Of a stretch of 39,160 nt of DNA, positions 1-6,811 are shown piece after piece. The position numbers and the translations under genes are program-made. Under the pieces are notes generated by a model. The model saw only the letters and a program-made list of their open reading frames with translations. It searched no databases and was not told the origin of the DNA. The stretch is from Rubrivivax benzoatilyticus JA2 = ATCC BAA-35 (GTDB taxonomy: Bacteria; Pseudomonadota; Gammaproteobacteria; Burkholderiales; Burkholderiaceae_C). The number at the start of each line of letters is the position of its first letter. Positions within the stretch are counted from its first letter, which is position 1. The stretch covers positions 1 to 39,160 of the forward strand of contig NZ_AEWG01000153.1 in the NCBI RefSeq assembly GCF_000190375.1, written 5' to 3'.

Positions 1-225
1 GGCGGCAGCGGCGTCGGCCTGGGCGTGACGCTGCCGGTGGGCTCGCTCGGGGGCGGCGGCTCCGCGGTGCGTTACGCCGCCGAGGCCCGCGTCAGCGAAG
101 TCGCCGGCGGCCGACTGCAGTGGAGCGCACGCGCCGGCTCGGGCGCGTCGGGCGACGCCGGGGGGCAGCTCGACGCCCTGGCGCGCCGGCTGGTCGACGC
201 GGCGGCCACCGCCGGGCTGTTCTGA
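1..225 (+). CDS. C-terminal end of a lipoprotein-like protein (partial)
   Basis: The first reading frame is open from the window edge to a TGA at 223-225, giving about 74 residues; the 5' part lies outside the window. The segment has a glycine-rich stretch (GVGLGVTLPVG), then an alternating strand-like stretch (VRYAAEARV, RLQWSARAGS) and a final helix (LDALARRLVDAAATAGLF). This pattern resembles the C-terminus of DUF4136-like small outer-membrane lipoproteins, but the family cannot be fixed from so little. The next gene starts about 60 bases downstream on the same strand. Codon use matches the neighbourhood, so it is probably a real gene end. Confidence 0.6.
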   Translation, partial: GGSGVGLGVTLPVGSLGGGGSAVRYAAEARVSEVAGGRLQWSARAGSGASGDAGGQLDALARRLVDAAATAGLF

Positions 226-287
226 GCCTCGGCGCCGGCCGCGTGCCGGTGCCCCCTGACGACCCCACGCCGCGATCCCGAAGACCG

Positions 288-1262
288 ATGCCCATGCCGA
301 ACCGCCGCCGCATCCTCCAGTCCCTGGCCACCGTCGCCGTCGCGGCGCCCTGGGTGGCACGCGCCGAAGGGCGCACGGTCCGCCTGCTGGTCGGGTTTCC
401 GCCCGGCGGCGGCACCGACGCCATCGCGCGTGTGCTCGCCGAACGGCTGAAGGACGAGCTCGGCGCCCCGGTCATCGTCGACAACCGGCCCGGTGCCGGC
501 GGCCAGCTCGCCGCGCAGGCGCTGAAGGCGGCCGCGGCCGACGGCAGCACCTTCCTGCTGTCGCACGACCACACGGTGTCCATCCTGCCGCTGGTGCTGC
601 GCCAGCCCGGCTTCGACCCGGCGCGCGACTTCGTGCCGGTGGCCGGCTTCGCGAGTTTTGCCAACGCCTTCGCGGTGTCGGCACGCACGCCGGCGCGCAG
701 CCTGGGCGAGTACGTGGCCTGGGTGCGCCGCGAGGGCGGCGGCCGCGGCGCCGTCGGCATCCCGGCCGCGGCTTCGGTGCCGGAGTTCCTGGTCCGCATC
801 GTCGCCGAGCGCAACGGCCTGGATCTCGTCGCCGTGCCCTACCGCGGCAGCGCGCCGATGATGGCCGACATGCTCGGCGAGCAGATCACCGCGGGGGTCG
901 GGTCGGTGCCCGACTTCATCGAGAACCATCGCCACGGCCGGCTGCGCGTGGTCGCGGTGATGGGCACCCGGCGCATCGCCCAGATGCCCGAGGTGCCGAC
1001 GCTGGCCGAGTCGGGCGTGGCGGGTTTCGAGGAGCTGCCGTACTACGGTGTCTTCGCCCCGGCCGCCACGCCGCGCCCGGCGCTGGACGGCTTCGCCGCA
1101 GCGCTGTCGCGTGTGCTGGCGCAGCCGGCGGTGCACGAACGGCTGACGGCGATGGGCTTGTCGGTCGGCTTCATGGAGCCGGCGCAGCTGGAGGCGCGTG
1201 AACGCGCCTACCGCGCGGCCTGGGCTCGCATCATCGCTGCCAGCGGCTTCCAGCCGCAGTGA
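288..1262 (+). CDS. Bug-family tripartite tricarboxylate transporter substrate-binding protein
   Basis: Periplasmic solute receptor of the Bug (TctC) family, 324 residues, the usual length. Such receptors bind carboxylates or similar small acids and deliver them to a TctAB permease, but no permease lies nearby, as is common for Bug genes in Burkholderiales; the ligand cannot be read from sequence. The N-terminus has arginines at 6-8 followed by a hydrophobic stretch ending near VARA, a Tat-like or Sec signal peptide. Family hallmarks follow: VRLLVGFPPGGGTDAIAR, then VIVDNRPGAGGQLAAQ, and a late VPTLAESG. The start at 288 is preferred over the ATG at 294 only because it is the first; neither has a strong ribosome site. 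The 3' end overlaps the convergent small gene by 32 bases. Confidence 0.9.
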   Translation: MPMPNRRRILQSLATVAVAAPWVARAEGRTVRLLVGFPPGGGTDAIARVLAERLKDELGAPVIVDNRPGAGGQLAAQALKAAAADGSTFLLSHDHTVSILPLVLRQPGFDPARDFVPVAGFASFANAFAVSARTPARSLGEYVAWVRREGGGRGAVGIPAAASVPEFLVRIVAERNGLDLVAVPYRGSAPMMADMLGEQITAGVGSVPDFIENHRHGRLRVVAVMGTRRIAQMPEVPTLAESGVAGFEELPYYGVFAPAATPRPALDGFAAALSRVLAQPAVHERLTAMGLSVGFMEPAQLEARERAYRAAWARIIAASGFQPQ

Positions 1263-1458
1263 TCGCCGCCGGCCGCCGGCGTGCGGCCGCGCGTTCGCGC
1301 AGCTCGCAGGCCAGCGCGCTGGAGCCGGTGACCGCGACCGAGGTGCCGAACGCCAGCGGCCACCAGGAGCCGCTGGCCGTGCTCAGCGCCGCGCCGGCGA
1401 GCACCCCGGCCAGCCCGATCGCGTAGTGGTGCAGGGCAGGGCAGAACAGCAGGTTCAT
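1231..1458 (-). CDS. Small membrane protein, unknown function
   Basis: A 75-residue protein with two hydrophobic stretches (about residues 8-28 and 32-50) and a basic, arginine-rich C-terminus, so probably a two-helix inner-membrane protein with a cytoplasmic tail. A good ribosome site (GAGGAGAACG) sits just before the ATG at 1458, the main reason to accept it. It lies 42 bases downstream of the DUF2249 gene on the same strand and is probably co-transcribed. Its shape recalls small DUF2892/YgaP-type membrane proteins, but I cannot assign a family. Its last 32 bases overlap the end of the Bug receptor gene. Confidence 0.6.
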   Translation of the reverse strand: MNLLFCPALHHYAIGLAGVLAGAALSTASGSWWPLAFGTSVAVTGSSALACELRERAAARRRPAAITAAGSRWQR

Positions 1459-1500
1459 CGTCGTTCTCCTCGGCGGGTGGCCGCCTTGCGGCGGCCGCGT

Positions 1501-1758
1501 TCAGCTGACCAGGAAGTCGATGACCACCGCGCCCGGGGCGCGCTGGCGATAGGTGGCGCGCACCTGGCCGCGGTAGTGCTGCTCGATCTGCATCAGCAGC
1601 GGCAGCGGGTCGTGGTCGTTGGCGAAGCGCATGGTCTCGCCGGGTTCGAGCGCGTCGAGCGCACCGAAGATCGCGGCGTGGCGGAAGCGCTTGGCGATGC
1701 CGCGCGCATCGAAGACGTGGATGCCGTCTTCGGACGGGTTGGAGCAGGAACAGGACAT
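1501..1758 (-). CDS. DUF2249 domain protein
   Basis: An 85-residue protein that is essentially one DUF2249 domain. Visible hallmarks are the helix-turn segment HVFDARGIAKRFRHAAIFGALDAL split by LEPGETM, and the conserved FANDHDPLPLL followed by a C-terminal strand (GAVVIDFLVS). DUF2249 proteins are small cytosolic proteins often found near hemerythrin, nitric-oxide reductase or NnrS genes; their biochemical role is unknown. Four N-terminal residues from MSCSCS give a Cys-x-Cys pair that might bind metal. It is divergent from norE across a 72-base gap holding an NsrR-like palindrome, which suggests shared NO-responsive control. AGAGG lies about 8 bases before the start. Confidence 0.85.
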   Translation of the reverse strand: MSCSCSNPSEDGIHVFDARGIAKRFRHAAIFGALDALEPGETMRFANDHDPLPLLMQIEQHYRGQVRATYRQRAPGAVVIDFLVS

Positions 1759-1792
1759 CGGGTCGGCCTCTGTTGAAGGCGCATTCAGCGTA

Positions 1793-1821
1793 TTGCTTCG
1801 GACTGATCAAATCCTTAAGAT
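1793..1821 (+). promoter_or_regulatory. Sigma-70-like promoter of norE
   Basis: TTGCTT at 1793-1798 and TAAGAT at 1816-1821 are separated by exactly 17 bases. The expected transcription start near 1828 would leave almost no leader before the ATG at 1831, in keeping with the lack of a Shine-Dalgarno sequence there. Confidence 0.45.
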
Positions 1822-1839
1822 GCTTCAACTATGCAGCTT
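1817..1839. promoter_or_regulatory. NsrR-like palindrome over the norE start
   Basis: The 23-base element has half-sites AAGATGC (1817-1823) and GCAGCTT (1833-1839). Compared by eye with the known NsrR half-motif (AAGATGCATTT), each 11-base half matches 8 positions. NsrR is the Rrf2-family iron-sulfur repressor that senses nitric oxide. The site covers the -10 region and the start codon of norE, a classic repressing position, and lies between norE and the divergent DUF2249 gene. The nsrR gene is not in this window. Confidence 0.45.
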
Positions 1840-2442
1840 CAAGCCGTCCTGCCGCCCGAGGCCCGCAGCCGCGCGGAACCCGCCGCCGAACCCCGGCTGA
1901 CCGGCGACCTGGCGGTCTGGCTGGTCATTGCCGCCGAGCTGCTGACCTTCGGCCTGCTGTTCGTCTCCTACGCCTTCGCCCGGCTGCGCGAGCCGGAGCT
2001 GTTCGCGACGCTGCAGGCGACGCTGGACCTGGACCGCGGCGCGTTCAACACCGTGCTGCTGATCAGCGGCAGCGCCGCCGTAGCGCATGCGGTGGCGGCG
2101 CTGGACGCCGGGCGCACGGCCGGCGCCCGCCGCTGGCTGGCCGCGGCGCTGGCCTGCGGCGCGCTGTTCAGCGTCCTCAAGCTCGACGAGCTGGCCGCCA
2201 AGGTGGCCGCCGGCGCCGACCTGTCGGCCAACACCTTCTGGATGTTCTATCTGGTGCTGTCGGGCTTCCACCTGCTGCACGTCGTCGCCGCGATGGTCTT
2301 CCTGGCCGTCGTCTGGTGGCTGGCCGGGCGCGGCGCCTACGGCCCGGGGCGCACCCACGTGCCCGAGACCGCCGCGGCGTTCTGGCACATGGTCGACCTG
2401 CTGTGGATCGTGCTGTTCCCGCTGCTCTACGTGCTGCGATGA
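1831..2442 (+). CDS. norE: NorE-like heme-copper oxidase subunit III family protein
   Basis: Membrane protein of 203 residues from the cytochrome c oxidase subunit III superfamily. It has five hydrophobic helices, starting with LAVWLVIAAELLTFGLLFVS, and a late FWHMVDLLWIVLFPLLYVLR, the signature end of subunit III/NorE proteins (conserved His and Asp in the last helix). At about 200 residues it is shorter than a true subunit III (about 260-290) and matches NorE, an accessory protein of nitric-oxide reductase. No norCBQD genes are present. Its TGA overlaps the ATG of the next gene (ATGA at 2439-2442), so translation is coupled. The start at 1831 has no ribosome site and may be nearly leaderless. 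Confidence 0.8.
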   Translation: MQLQAVLPPEARSRAEPAAEPRLTGDLAVWLVIAAELLTFGLLFVSYAFARLREPELFATLQATLDLDRGAFNTVLLISGSAAVAHAVAALDAGRTAGARRWLAAALACGALFSVLKLDELAAKVAAGADLSANTFWMFYLVLSGFHLLHVVAAMVFLAVVWWLAGRGAYGPGRTHVPETAAAFWHMVDLLWIVLFPLLYVLR

Positions 2443-2714
2443 AGCTCTCGCGCATCGATCTCGTCTGGGCGGCGCTGCTGGCCGCCACCGCCACCACCTG
2501 GGCGCTGGGCGAGTCCGGCGGCGGCGCGGCGTGGTGGCCGATGCCGCTGGTGTTCACGCTCGCCGCCGCCAAGGCCGCGGCAGTGGCGCTGGACTTCATG
2601 GGCCTGGCCGGTGCGCCGCCGCTGTGGCGCCGGCTCGTGCTGGGCTGGGTGTTCGGCGTCGTCGTGCTGGTGCTGCTGGCCTGGTGGCTGGGCCGCGGCG
2701 CCGTCTGCGCATGA
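2439..2714 (+). CDS. norF: NorF-like / cytochrome c oxidase subunit IV family protein
   Basis: A 91-residue membrane protein with three hydrophobic helices: near the start (IDLVWAALLAATATTWALG), in the middle (WPMPLVFTLAAAKAAAVALDFMGL) and at the end (LVLGWVFGVVVLVLLAWWLG). The middle K-A-A-x-V-x-x-x-F-M-x-L pattern is typical of the small prokaryotic subunit IV/NorF family that accompanies NorE. Start and stop of the two genes overlap by four bases, as in norEF operons. NorF supports maturation or activity of nitric-oxide reductase in denitrifiers. The symbol rests on size, topology and pairing with norE rather than on a unique motif. Confidence 0.7.
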   Translation: MKLSRIDLVWAALLAATATTWALGESGGGAAWWPMPLVFTLAAAKAAAVALDFMGLAGAPPLWRRLVLGWVFGVVVLVLLAWWLGRGAVCA

Positions 2715-2773
2715 CCCGAATGCGGGGGTGACCCCGGGGCGCGGGGTTCCGGGCCGCCGGGCGCGGCGCAACG

Positions 2774-2938
2774 ATGCAGCGCATGGACACGCCCAAGCCC
2801 GAATCCACCGCCGGCCAGGTCCCCGCCTCGGCCCGCGCCGCGCTGGCCGCGCTCGCCGAGCTGCGCGACGAGCTCCAGAAGATGCACGCCGAGCTGGAGT
2901 ACCTGCGGCTAATGCTGCGGCTGGGCGCCCGCGACTGA
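2774..2938 (+). CDS. Small coiled-coil protein, unknown
   Basis: A 54-residue open frame from ATG 2774 to TGA 2936-2938 (a second ATG is at 2783). After a flexible Pro/Ser-rich start it is nearly all heptad-like helix: AALAALAELRDELQKMH, then AELEYLRLMLRLGARD, with leucines at a/d positions, so a short dimerising coiled coil is likely. It follows norF by 59 bases on the same strand and may be in its transcript. No clear ribosome site is seen. The function is not recognised; support comes from the regular helix pattern and matching codon bias. Confidence 0.45.
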   Translation: MQRMDTPKPESTAGQVPASARAALAALAELRDELQKMHAELEYLRLMLRLGARD

Positions 2939-2990
2939 GGCGCGCACCTCCGCGAACGTGACCGATTGCGACCGGAGATCACCTCCGGGT

Positions 2991-3095
2991 GATATTCGGA
3001 AATATCCCGTCGAATATCGTCGTGGCGCCGTCATGAATATCTCCGGAAACTCGATATAGGTGGTTTTCGGGGGGGCTATTCGAGGTTTTCGGGGG
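2991..3095 (+). promoter_or_regulatory. Repeat-rich, AT-rich control region of the FlgH-paralogue operon
   Basis: This is among the least GC-rich stretches of the window. It holds a perfect inverted repeat GATATT-CGGA-AATATC at 2991-3006, further GAATATC copies at 3012-3018 and 3035-3041, and a CGATATAGG at 3052-3060. Downstream, GGTTTTCGGGGG occurs twice (3062-3073 and 3084-3095), 22 bases apart, about two helical turns. A possible -10 (TAGTTA, 3103-3108) follows. The arrangement looks like binding sites for one or two regulators ahead of the operon that starts at 3137; no known regulator matches. Confidence 0.4.
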
Positions 3096-3115
3096 TGATC
3101 CGATAGTTAATCTGA

Positions 3116-3136
3116 GGGCACTTGGAAGGAGTGCCC
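3116..3136 (+). promoter_or_regulatory. Hairpin holding the ribosome-binding site of the 3137 gene
   Basis: GGGCACT (3116-3122) and AGTGCCC (3130-3136) form a perfect 7-bp stem around the loop TGGAAGG. The Shine-Dalgarno sequence (AAGGAG) spans loop and 3' arm, and the stem ends at the base before the ATG at 3137. If it folds in the mRNA it would hide part of the ribosome site, suggesting translational control. Confidence 0.4.
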
Positions 3137-3592
3137 ATGAGTACCATCGGATCCCTCGCGACGGCCTACATCAATCCCCGCAGCGACGTCGGCGCATACG
3201 AGCGCAACGTCAAGGCCTTCGGCCCCGTCGTGGCCACCGCGATCGGCGCCGCCAACGCCGCCGGCAGCGCCTGCGGCGCCACCTGCTCGTTCAGCCGCGA
3301 CGCGCTCGACGCGCTCGACGACTGGGTCGACGATGGCGTCGACGCGGTCGCCTCGCTGGGCGCGACGCTCGCCGGCGCCGCCGACGCGCTGCAGCAGGGT
3401 GTCGCCGACACCGTCGGCGGCGTCGTCGACACCGTGTCCGACGCGGCCGATGCCGTCGGCGATGCCTTGCAGGGCGTGGTCGACACGGCGTCGGACGTCG
3501 TCGGTGGTGTCGCCGACGCGGTCGACACGGTGGCCGGCTACGCGGCGATGGGCGTGCTGTCGGTCGGGCAGGCGATCCATGAAGCGGTCTGA
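3137..3592 (+). CDS. Alanine/valine/aspartate-rich 11-residue-repeat protein, unknown
   Basis: A 151-residue protein with no signal peptide. Residues 1-55 are non-repetitive and carry two cysteines (SACGATCSF). From about residue 55 it becomes a long amphipathic helix-like array of D, V, A, G and T. From residue 95 the period is about 11 residues (GVADTVGGVVD, TVSDAADAVGD, ALQGVVDTASD, VVGGVADAVDT), with Asp closing most units. Such 11-mer repeats occur in LEA-like, apolipoprotein-like and surface-active helices. The end is hydrophobic (YAAMGVLSVGQAI). The start is fixed by AAGGAG six bases before ATG 3137. It overlaps the following lipoprotein gene by 14 bases. No known family is recognised. 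Confidence 0.75.
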   Translation: MSTIGSLATAYINPRSDVGAYERNVKAFGPVVATAIGAANAAGSACGATCSFSRDALDALDDWVDDGVDAVASLGATLAGAADALQQGVADTVGGVVDTVSDAADAVGDALQGVVDTASDVVGGVADAVDTVAGYAAMGVLSVGQAIHEAV

Positions 3593-4106
3593 ACTAGCCG
3601 CCGCCGCGACGCTGCTGCTGTCGGGTTGCTCGCTGGTCTCGCCGCTGCCGACGCTGGAACTGGCGAAAGCCGCCGGTGCGGCCGTGCAGCATGCCGTGCT
3701 GTACGGCCCGAGCGAGGCCCGGCATACCGTCTTCCACGAGCCGCTGGCGGTCTCGGCGCTGTGCATCGAATATCGCCCGGACGCCCAGATCGTCGATTTC
3801 GTGCCGTCGCTGCAGGCCGAACTCAAGGCCCGCCGGATCGACAGCCGGGTCTACGAGGAAGGCACTCCACGGCAGACCTGCGACGCCTGGCTGAGATATA
3901 CCGCGGCCATCGCCTGGGATACCACGCCATTCGCCGCCGAATACCGTCCCTACCTGCGCCAGGCCTCGCTCACGCTGCAGACCTCCAGCGGCCGCACGCT
4001 GGCCACCAGCCAGTACCGGCTCGAAGGCCTGCTCGAGGCCGGCAAGTGGTCCTCGACACGCGACAAGCTCGCCCCCGTCGTCTCGGCGCTGCTCACCGGG
4101 GCCTGA
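3579..4106 (+). CDS. Outer-membrane lipoprotein, unknown
   Basis: A 175-residue lipoprotein. The N-terminus MKRSELAAAATLLLSGCS is a lipoprotein signal with lipobox LSGC (Cys17), so the mature protein is acylated and, with Ser at +2, expected in the outer membrane. The mature part mixes alpha and beta: a stretch IVDFVPSLQAELKARRI suggests a helix binding a long-chain or peptide partner, and the end (SLTLQTSSGRTLATSQYRLEG) looks like paired strands. It has three further cysteines. It starts inside the end of the repeat-protein gene and ends 43 bases before the FlgH paralogue, so the three are one transcription unit. It may belong to the Sbal_3080-type lipoproteins, but I am not certain. Confidence 0.7.
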   Translation: MKRSELAAAATLLLSGCSLVSPLPTLELAKAAGAAVQHAVLYGPSEARHTVFHEPLAVSALCIEYRPDAQIVDFVPSLQAELKARRIDSRVYEEGTPRQTCDAWLRYTAAIAWDTTPFAAEYRPYLRQASLTLQTSSGRTLATSQYRLEGLLEAGKWSSTRDKLAPVVSALLTGA

Positions 4107-4149
4107 CCCCGAGCCTGTGCCCCGCACCCCTGTTTCCGAGGAGTTCCAG

Positions 4150-4845
4150 ATGAATCGCCCGACCGCCGTCCTGCTGGCCGCGGCCGCCGCCGTGCTCGGC
4201 GGCTGTGCCGCCCCCTCGCCGAGCACGCTCAGCGTGCCGACCGCCGTCACCGCGGTGGCGCCGCCGTCCTATGTCGAGCGGGCGGCCACCGGCTCGCTGT
4301 TCCAGCCCGGCGCGCCGATCGCGACGATGTTCTCGGGCGAGAAGCGCCCGCGCTCGATCGGCGACACGCTGAAGGTCGAGATCGACGAGCGCCTAGCGGC
4401 CAACCAGAAGGTCACCACCAACACCAGCCGCGAGAACAAGATCGCGACCAAGGGCCCCGGCACGGACTCGCAGAACGTGCGCGGCGCGCTCAGGAGCCTG
4501 CTCGACCTGGACGCCCAGGCCGGCGGCAGCGACTCCTTCGTCGGCAAGGGCTCGACCGAGAACTCCAGCCGCTTCAGCGGCCGCATCGCCGCGTCGGTGG
4601 TCAACGTGCTGCCCAACGGCCACCTCGTCGTCGCCGGCGAGCGCAGCATCGCCTACAACGAGGGCGTGACGACGCTGCGCTTCTCCGGCGTCGTCAATCC
4701 CGACGACATCAAGGCCGGCAACGTCGTCGCGTCGGCCGACATCGTCGATGCCCGGCTGGAGGCGGTGGGCCGCGGCGGTGTCGCCGACACGGCGGCACGC
4801 AGCTGGATGCAGCGTGTGCTCAGCAAGGGGCTGGCGATCTGGTGA
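4150..4845 (+). CDS. FlgH-like L-ring lipoprotein, orphan paralogue
   Basis: A 231-residue lipoprotein (VLGGC lipobox, Cys18) of the FlgH family, which forms the L-ring in the outer membrane around the flagellar rod. Recognisable FlgH parts, in order, are LFQPGAPIATMFSGEKRPRSIGDTLKVEI, split here as SLFQPGAP and SIGDTLKVEI, then FSGRIAASVVNVLPNGHLVV, AGERSIAYNEG, RFSGVVNPDDI and a C-terminal WMQRVLSKGLAIW. The spacing fits FlgH throughout. It is divergent (ISRFSGRIAA region and C-terminus) and stands alone, with no flgI, flgG or flgJ beside it. A ribosome site GAGGAG precedes the ATG. It may be a second L-ring protein or a part reused in another envelope complex. Confidence 0.8.
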   Translation: MNRPTAVLLAAAAAVLGGCAAPSPSTLSVPTAVTAVAPPSYVERAATGSLFQPGAPIATMFSGEKRPRSIGDTLKVEIDERLAANQKVTTNTSRENKIATKGPGTDSQNVRGALRSLLDLDAQAGGSDSFVGKGSTENSSRFSGRIAASVVNVLPNGHLVVAGERSIAYNEGVTTLRFSGVVNPDDIKAGNVVASADIVDARLEAVGRGGVADTAARSWMQRVLSKGLAIW

Positions 4846-5001
4846 CCGGGGCGGGGCCGTCGCGGCGACGCCGGGCGCACCGGGCGCGCGCCACTGCCTG
4901 TTTCTTGAGCAATCCAGGGAAAACCCGCGGGGCACAGTCACTTGCGTGCCGCGCCCCCGGGTTGTCCACAGGGATACCCAGTGCCGCCGGGGACAGTCTC
5001 G

Positions 5002-6519
5002 TCAGCGGCGCCGGCCGTCCTTCGGCGCGATCTCGTACAGCGTCGTCGTGTCGCTGCTCTCGTGCGCCACGGCCAGGTAGTGGCGGCCACGGGCGTGGAA
5101 GGCGTGCAGGCCCTCGGGCGAGACGTCGCCCTCACCGAGCACCATGCCCAGATAGACCGGGGCCGTCGGTTCGCTGACGTCGAAGGCGGCGATCGCCGCC
5201 TTCTTCGTGCGCTCCAGGCCGACGAAGGCCAGCGTGCGGCCGTCGACCTCGAGCAGCGCGACGCCCTCGGGCTCGACGCCCTTGTTGTCGCTGCGGCCGT
5301 CGTCGTAGACACCGAGGCGGATGGCCTCGGCGTCCAGCAGGCTGCCGCTGTCCCAGACCAGGCGGCCGTCGGCGTCGCGGATCGAGATCGAGCGTGCGCC
5401 GAAGGCCACCAGATGCTGGGGCGTCGACGTCACGTTGTCGTAGGTCAGGCGAAACAGCTCGGCGGGGCCGGTGGACGGCACGAGGCGCGCGGCGTCGCTG
5501 CTGCCGGCCGAGCCGCGGCGCTCGTCCTCGCCGTCGGCGCTGCCGTTGTCGCGTGCATCGCCTTCGTTGGCCATCACCAGGTAGCTGCGGCCGCGCACGC
5601 GGTAGCTCGCGATCGAGTCGGGCTGGTACAGGCCGAAGACCGGCACCGGGCGCAGGAAGACGCCGTTGTTCGTCGCCGGGTCGGCCGGGTCCCGGTCGTT
5701 GGGGTCGATGCCGTTGCCGGGCAGGCTGAAGTCCTTCTCGCCCAGGCCGACGATCTTCACGAAGCGCCGGGCCTGGATGTCCAGCAGCGCCAGGCCGTTG
5801 GCCTCCTGCAGCGTCACCCAGGCGCGGCGGCCGCTGGCGTCGACGGTGATGTACTCGGGCTCGGGGTCGTAGGCGCTGTAGCTGGCGGGCTGGGTGGCGC
5901 GCGTGCCGGTGGCCGGGAACAGGCGCAGCTGGTCGTGGCCGGGGATGTCGGCCGTGATCGGCAGCGTCGTCACCGAGCGCTCGACGATGTCGACGATGCT
6001 GACGCTGCCCACCGGGTCCTCGGCGCTCAGGCCGGCGGGGGTCGGGCGCGGGTTGGGCGTGCCTTCGTTGGCGACGAGCAGCGTGCGGCCGTCGGGCGCG
6101 AAGGTCAGCATGTCGGGCAGCGGGCCCACCGGGATCGGGTGGCCGAGCTGCGCGCGCGTGCGGGTGTCGAACAGCACGACGCTGCCGGGCAGCGTGCGGT
6201 CCTGGCCGTTCTCGACGGCCAGCGCGGCGACGCCGCGCGCGATGGCGACGCTGTTGACGGCCCCCAGGTGCGAGACGTCAAGGTGCGCGACGAGCTGGCC
6301 GCTGGCGCGGTCGAGCACGTCGACACCGACCACGCCGGCGACCCACAGCGTGTCGCTTCGGGCGTCGTGGGCGACGATCTCGGCCTTCTGGCCGGGCACG
6401 CCGGTGGCGGCGTGGGCGTACTGCCAGACGCGCTGCAGCGCGAAGTCGGCGGCCTGGGCCGGCAGGGCGGCGGCGAAGGCGAGGGCGGCAACGGCGGCCA
6501 GCCGGGTCGGTGTCAGCAT
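5002..6519 (-). CDS. Secreted choice-of-anchor I domain protein
   Basis: A 505-residue exported protein. The start at 6519 gives a clean Sec signal (LAAVAALAFAAALPAQAA, cleavage after AQA). The mature part is a beta-propeller-like repeat of surface-layer/esterase type, with repeating blades such as MLTFAPDGRTLLVANEGTP and YLVMANEGDARD and PEGVALLEVDGRTLAFVGLER, the marks of the choice-of-anchor I family. The acidic segment DPNDRDPADPATNNG and the DNGSADGEDE region look calcium-binding. Proteins of this family are found with secreted phosphatases or esterases, but their activity is poorly defined and no catalytic motif is obvious. No anchor domain follows, so it is probably periplasmic or secreted. 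An in-frame upstream start would spoil the signal peptide. Confidence 0.8.
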   Translation of the reverse strand: MLTPTRLAAVAALAFAAALPAQAADFALQRVWQYAHAATGVPGQKAEIVAHDARSDTLWVAGVVGVDVLDRASGQLVAHLDVSHLGAVNSVAIARGVAALAVENGQDRTLPGSVVLFDTRTRAQLGHPIPVGPLPDMLTFAPDGRTLLVANEGTPNPRPTPAGLSAEDPVGSVSIVDIVERSVTTLPITADIPGHDQLRLFPATGTRATQPASYSAYDPEPEYITVDASGRRAWVTLQEANGLALLDIQARRFVKIVGLGEKDFSLPGNGIDPNDRDPADPATNNGVFLRPVPVFGLYQPDSIASYRVRGRSYLVMANEGDARDNGSADGEDERRGSAGSSDAARLVPSTGPAELFRLTYDNVTSTPQHLVAFGARSISIRDADGRLVWDSGSLLDAEAIRLGVYDDGRSDNKGVEPEGVALLEVDGRTLAFVGLERTKKAAIAAFDVSEPTAPVYLGMVLGEGDVSPEGLHAFHARGRHYLAVAHESSDTTTLYEIAPKDGRRR

Positions 6520-6712
6520 CGTGGGGCTCTCGGGAGGTCGAAGACGACCGCGCAGCGTGCCCGGCGGGGATGGCAGTCCCGTGACGGCCGGCATCGCGGC
6601 GGCCCCTCGCCCGCGGGGTGCCGTTCGTGCCGCGCGTCACGCTGCAGGCGCCGGTGACGCGAATCCATCCCGTCGACAGGGGAACGATGTGCGGCAGGTC
6701 GCACCCGGGCGC

Positions 6713-6740
6713 TCAACTCCGCCCCGCCGGCCGCCGAAGC
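6713..6740 (+). promoter_or_regulatory. Possible sigma-28 (FliA) promoter of the chemoreceptor gene
   Basis: TCAACTCC at 6713-6720 and GCCGAAGC at 6733-6740 resemble the flagellar sigma-28 promoter (TAAAGTTT, GCCGATAA), with 16 bases between TCAA and GCCG instead of the usual 15. Chemoreceptor genes are classic sigma-28 targets, which makes the match more credible. The rest of the 292-base gap (6520-6811) shows nothing else clear. Confidence 0.3.
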
Positions 6741-6811
6741 ACCGTCATCGGCGCTCCAGGTTCGGCGAGAACCGCGGTGCGCAGCAGTCCGCGTCAACCG
6801 GAGATCGCACG

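Noticed and set aside
1797..1810. FNR/Dnr box near norE (TTCGGACTGATCAA)
   Set aside because: The right half-site ATCAA is perfect but the left half matches only two of five positions; the NsrR-like palindrome nearby is a better fit.
3362..3548. Tandem DNA repeat or CRISPR-like array
   Set aside because: The regularity is in the protein (11-residue units) and the DNA units differ in sequence; no constant repeat with unique spacers exists.
4942..6657. Long plus-strand open frame opposite the choice-of-anchor I gene
   Set aside because: Same reason: no domain, composition bias, and the minus-strand gene has a signal peptide and a family pattern.
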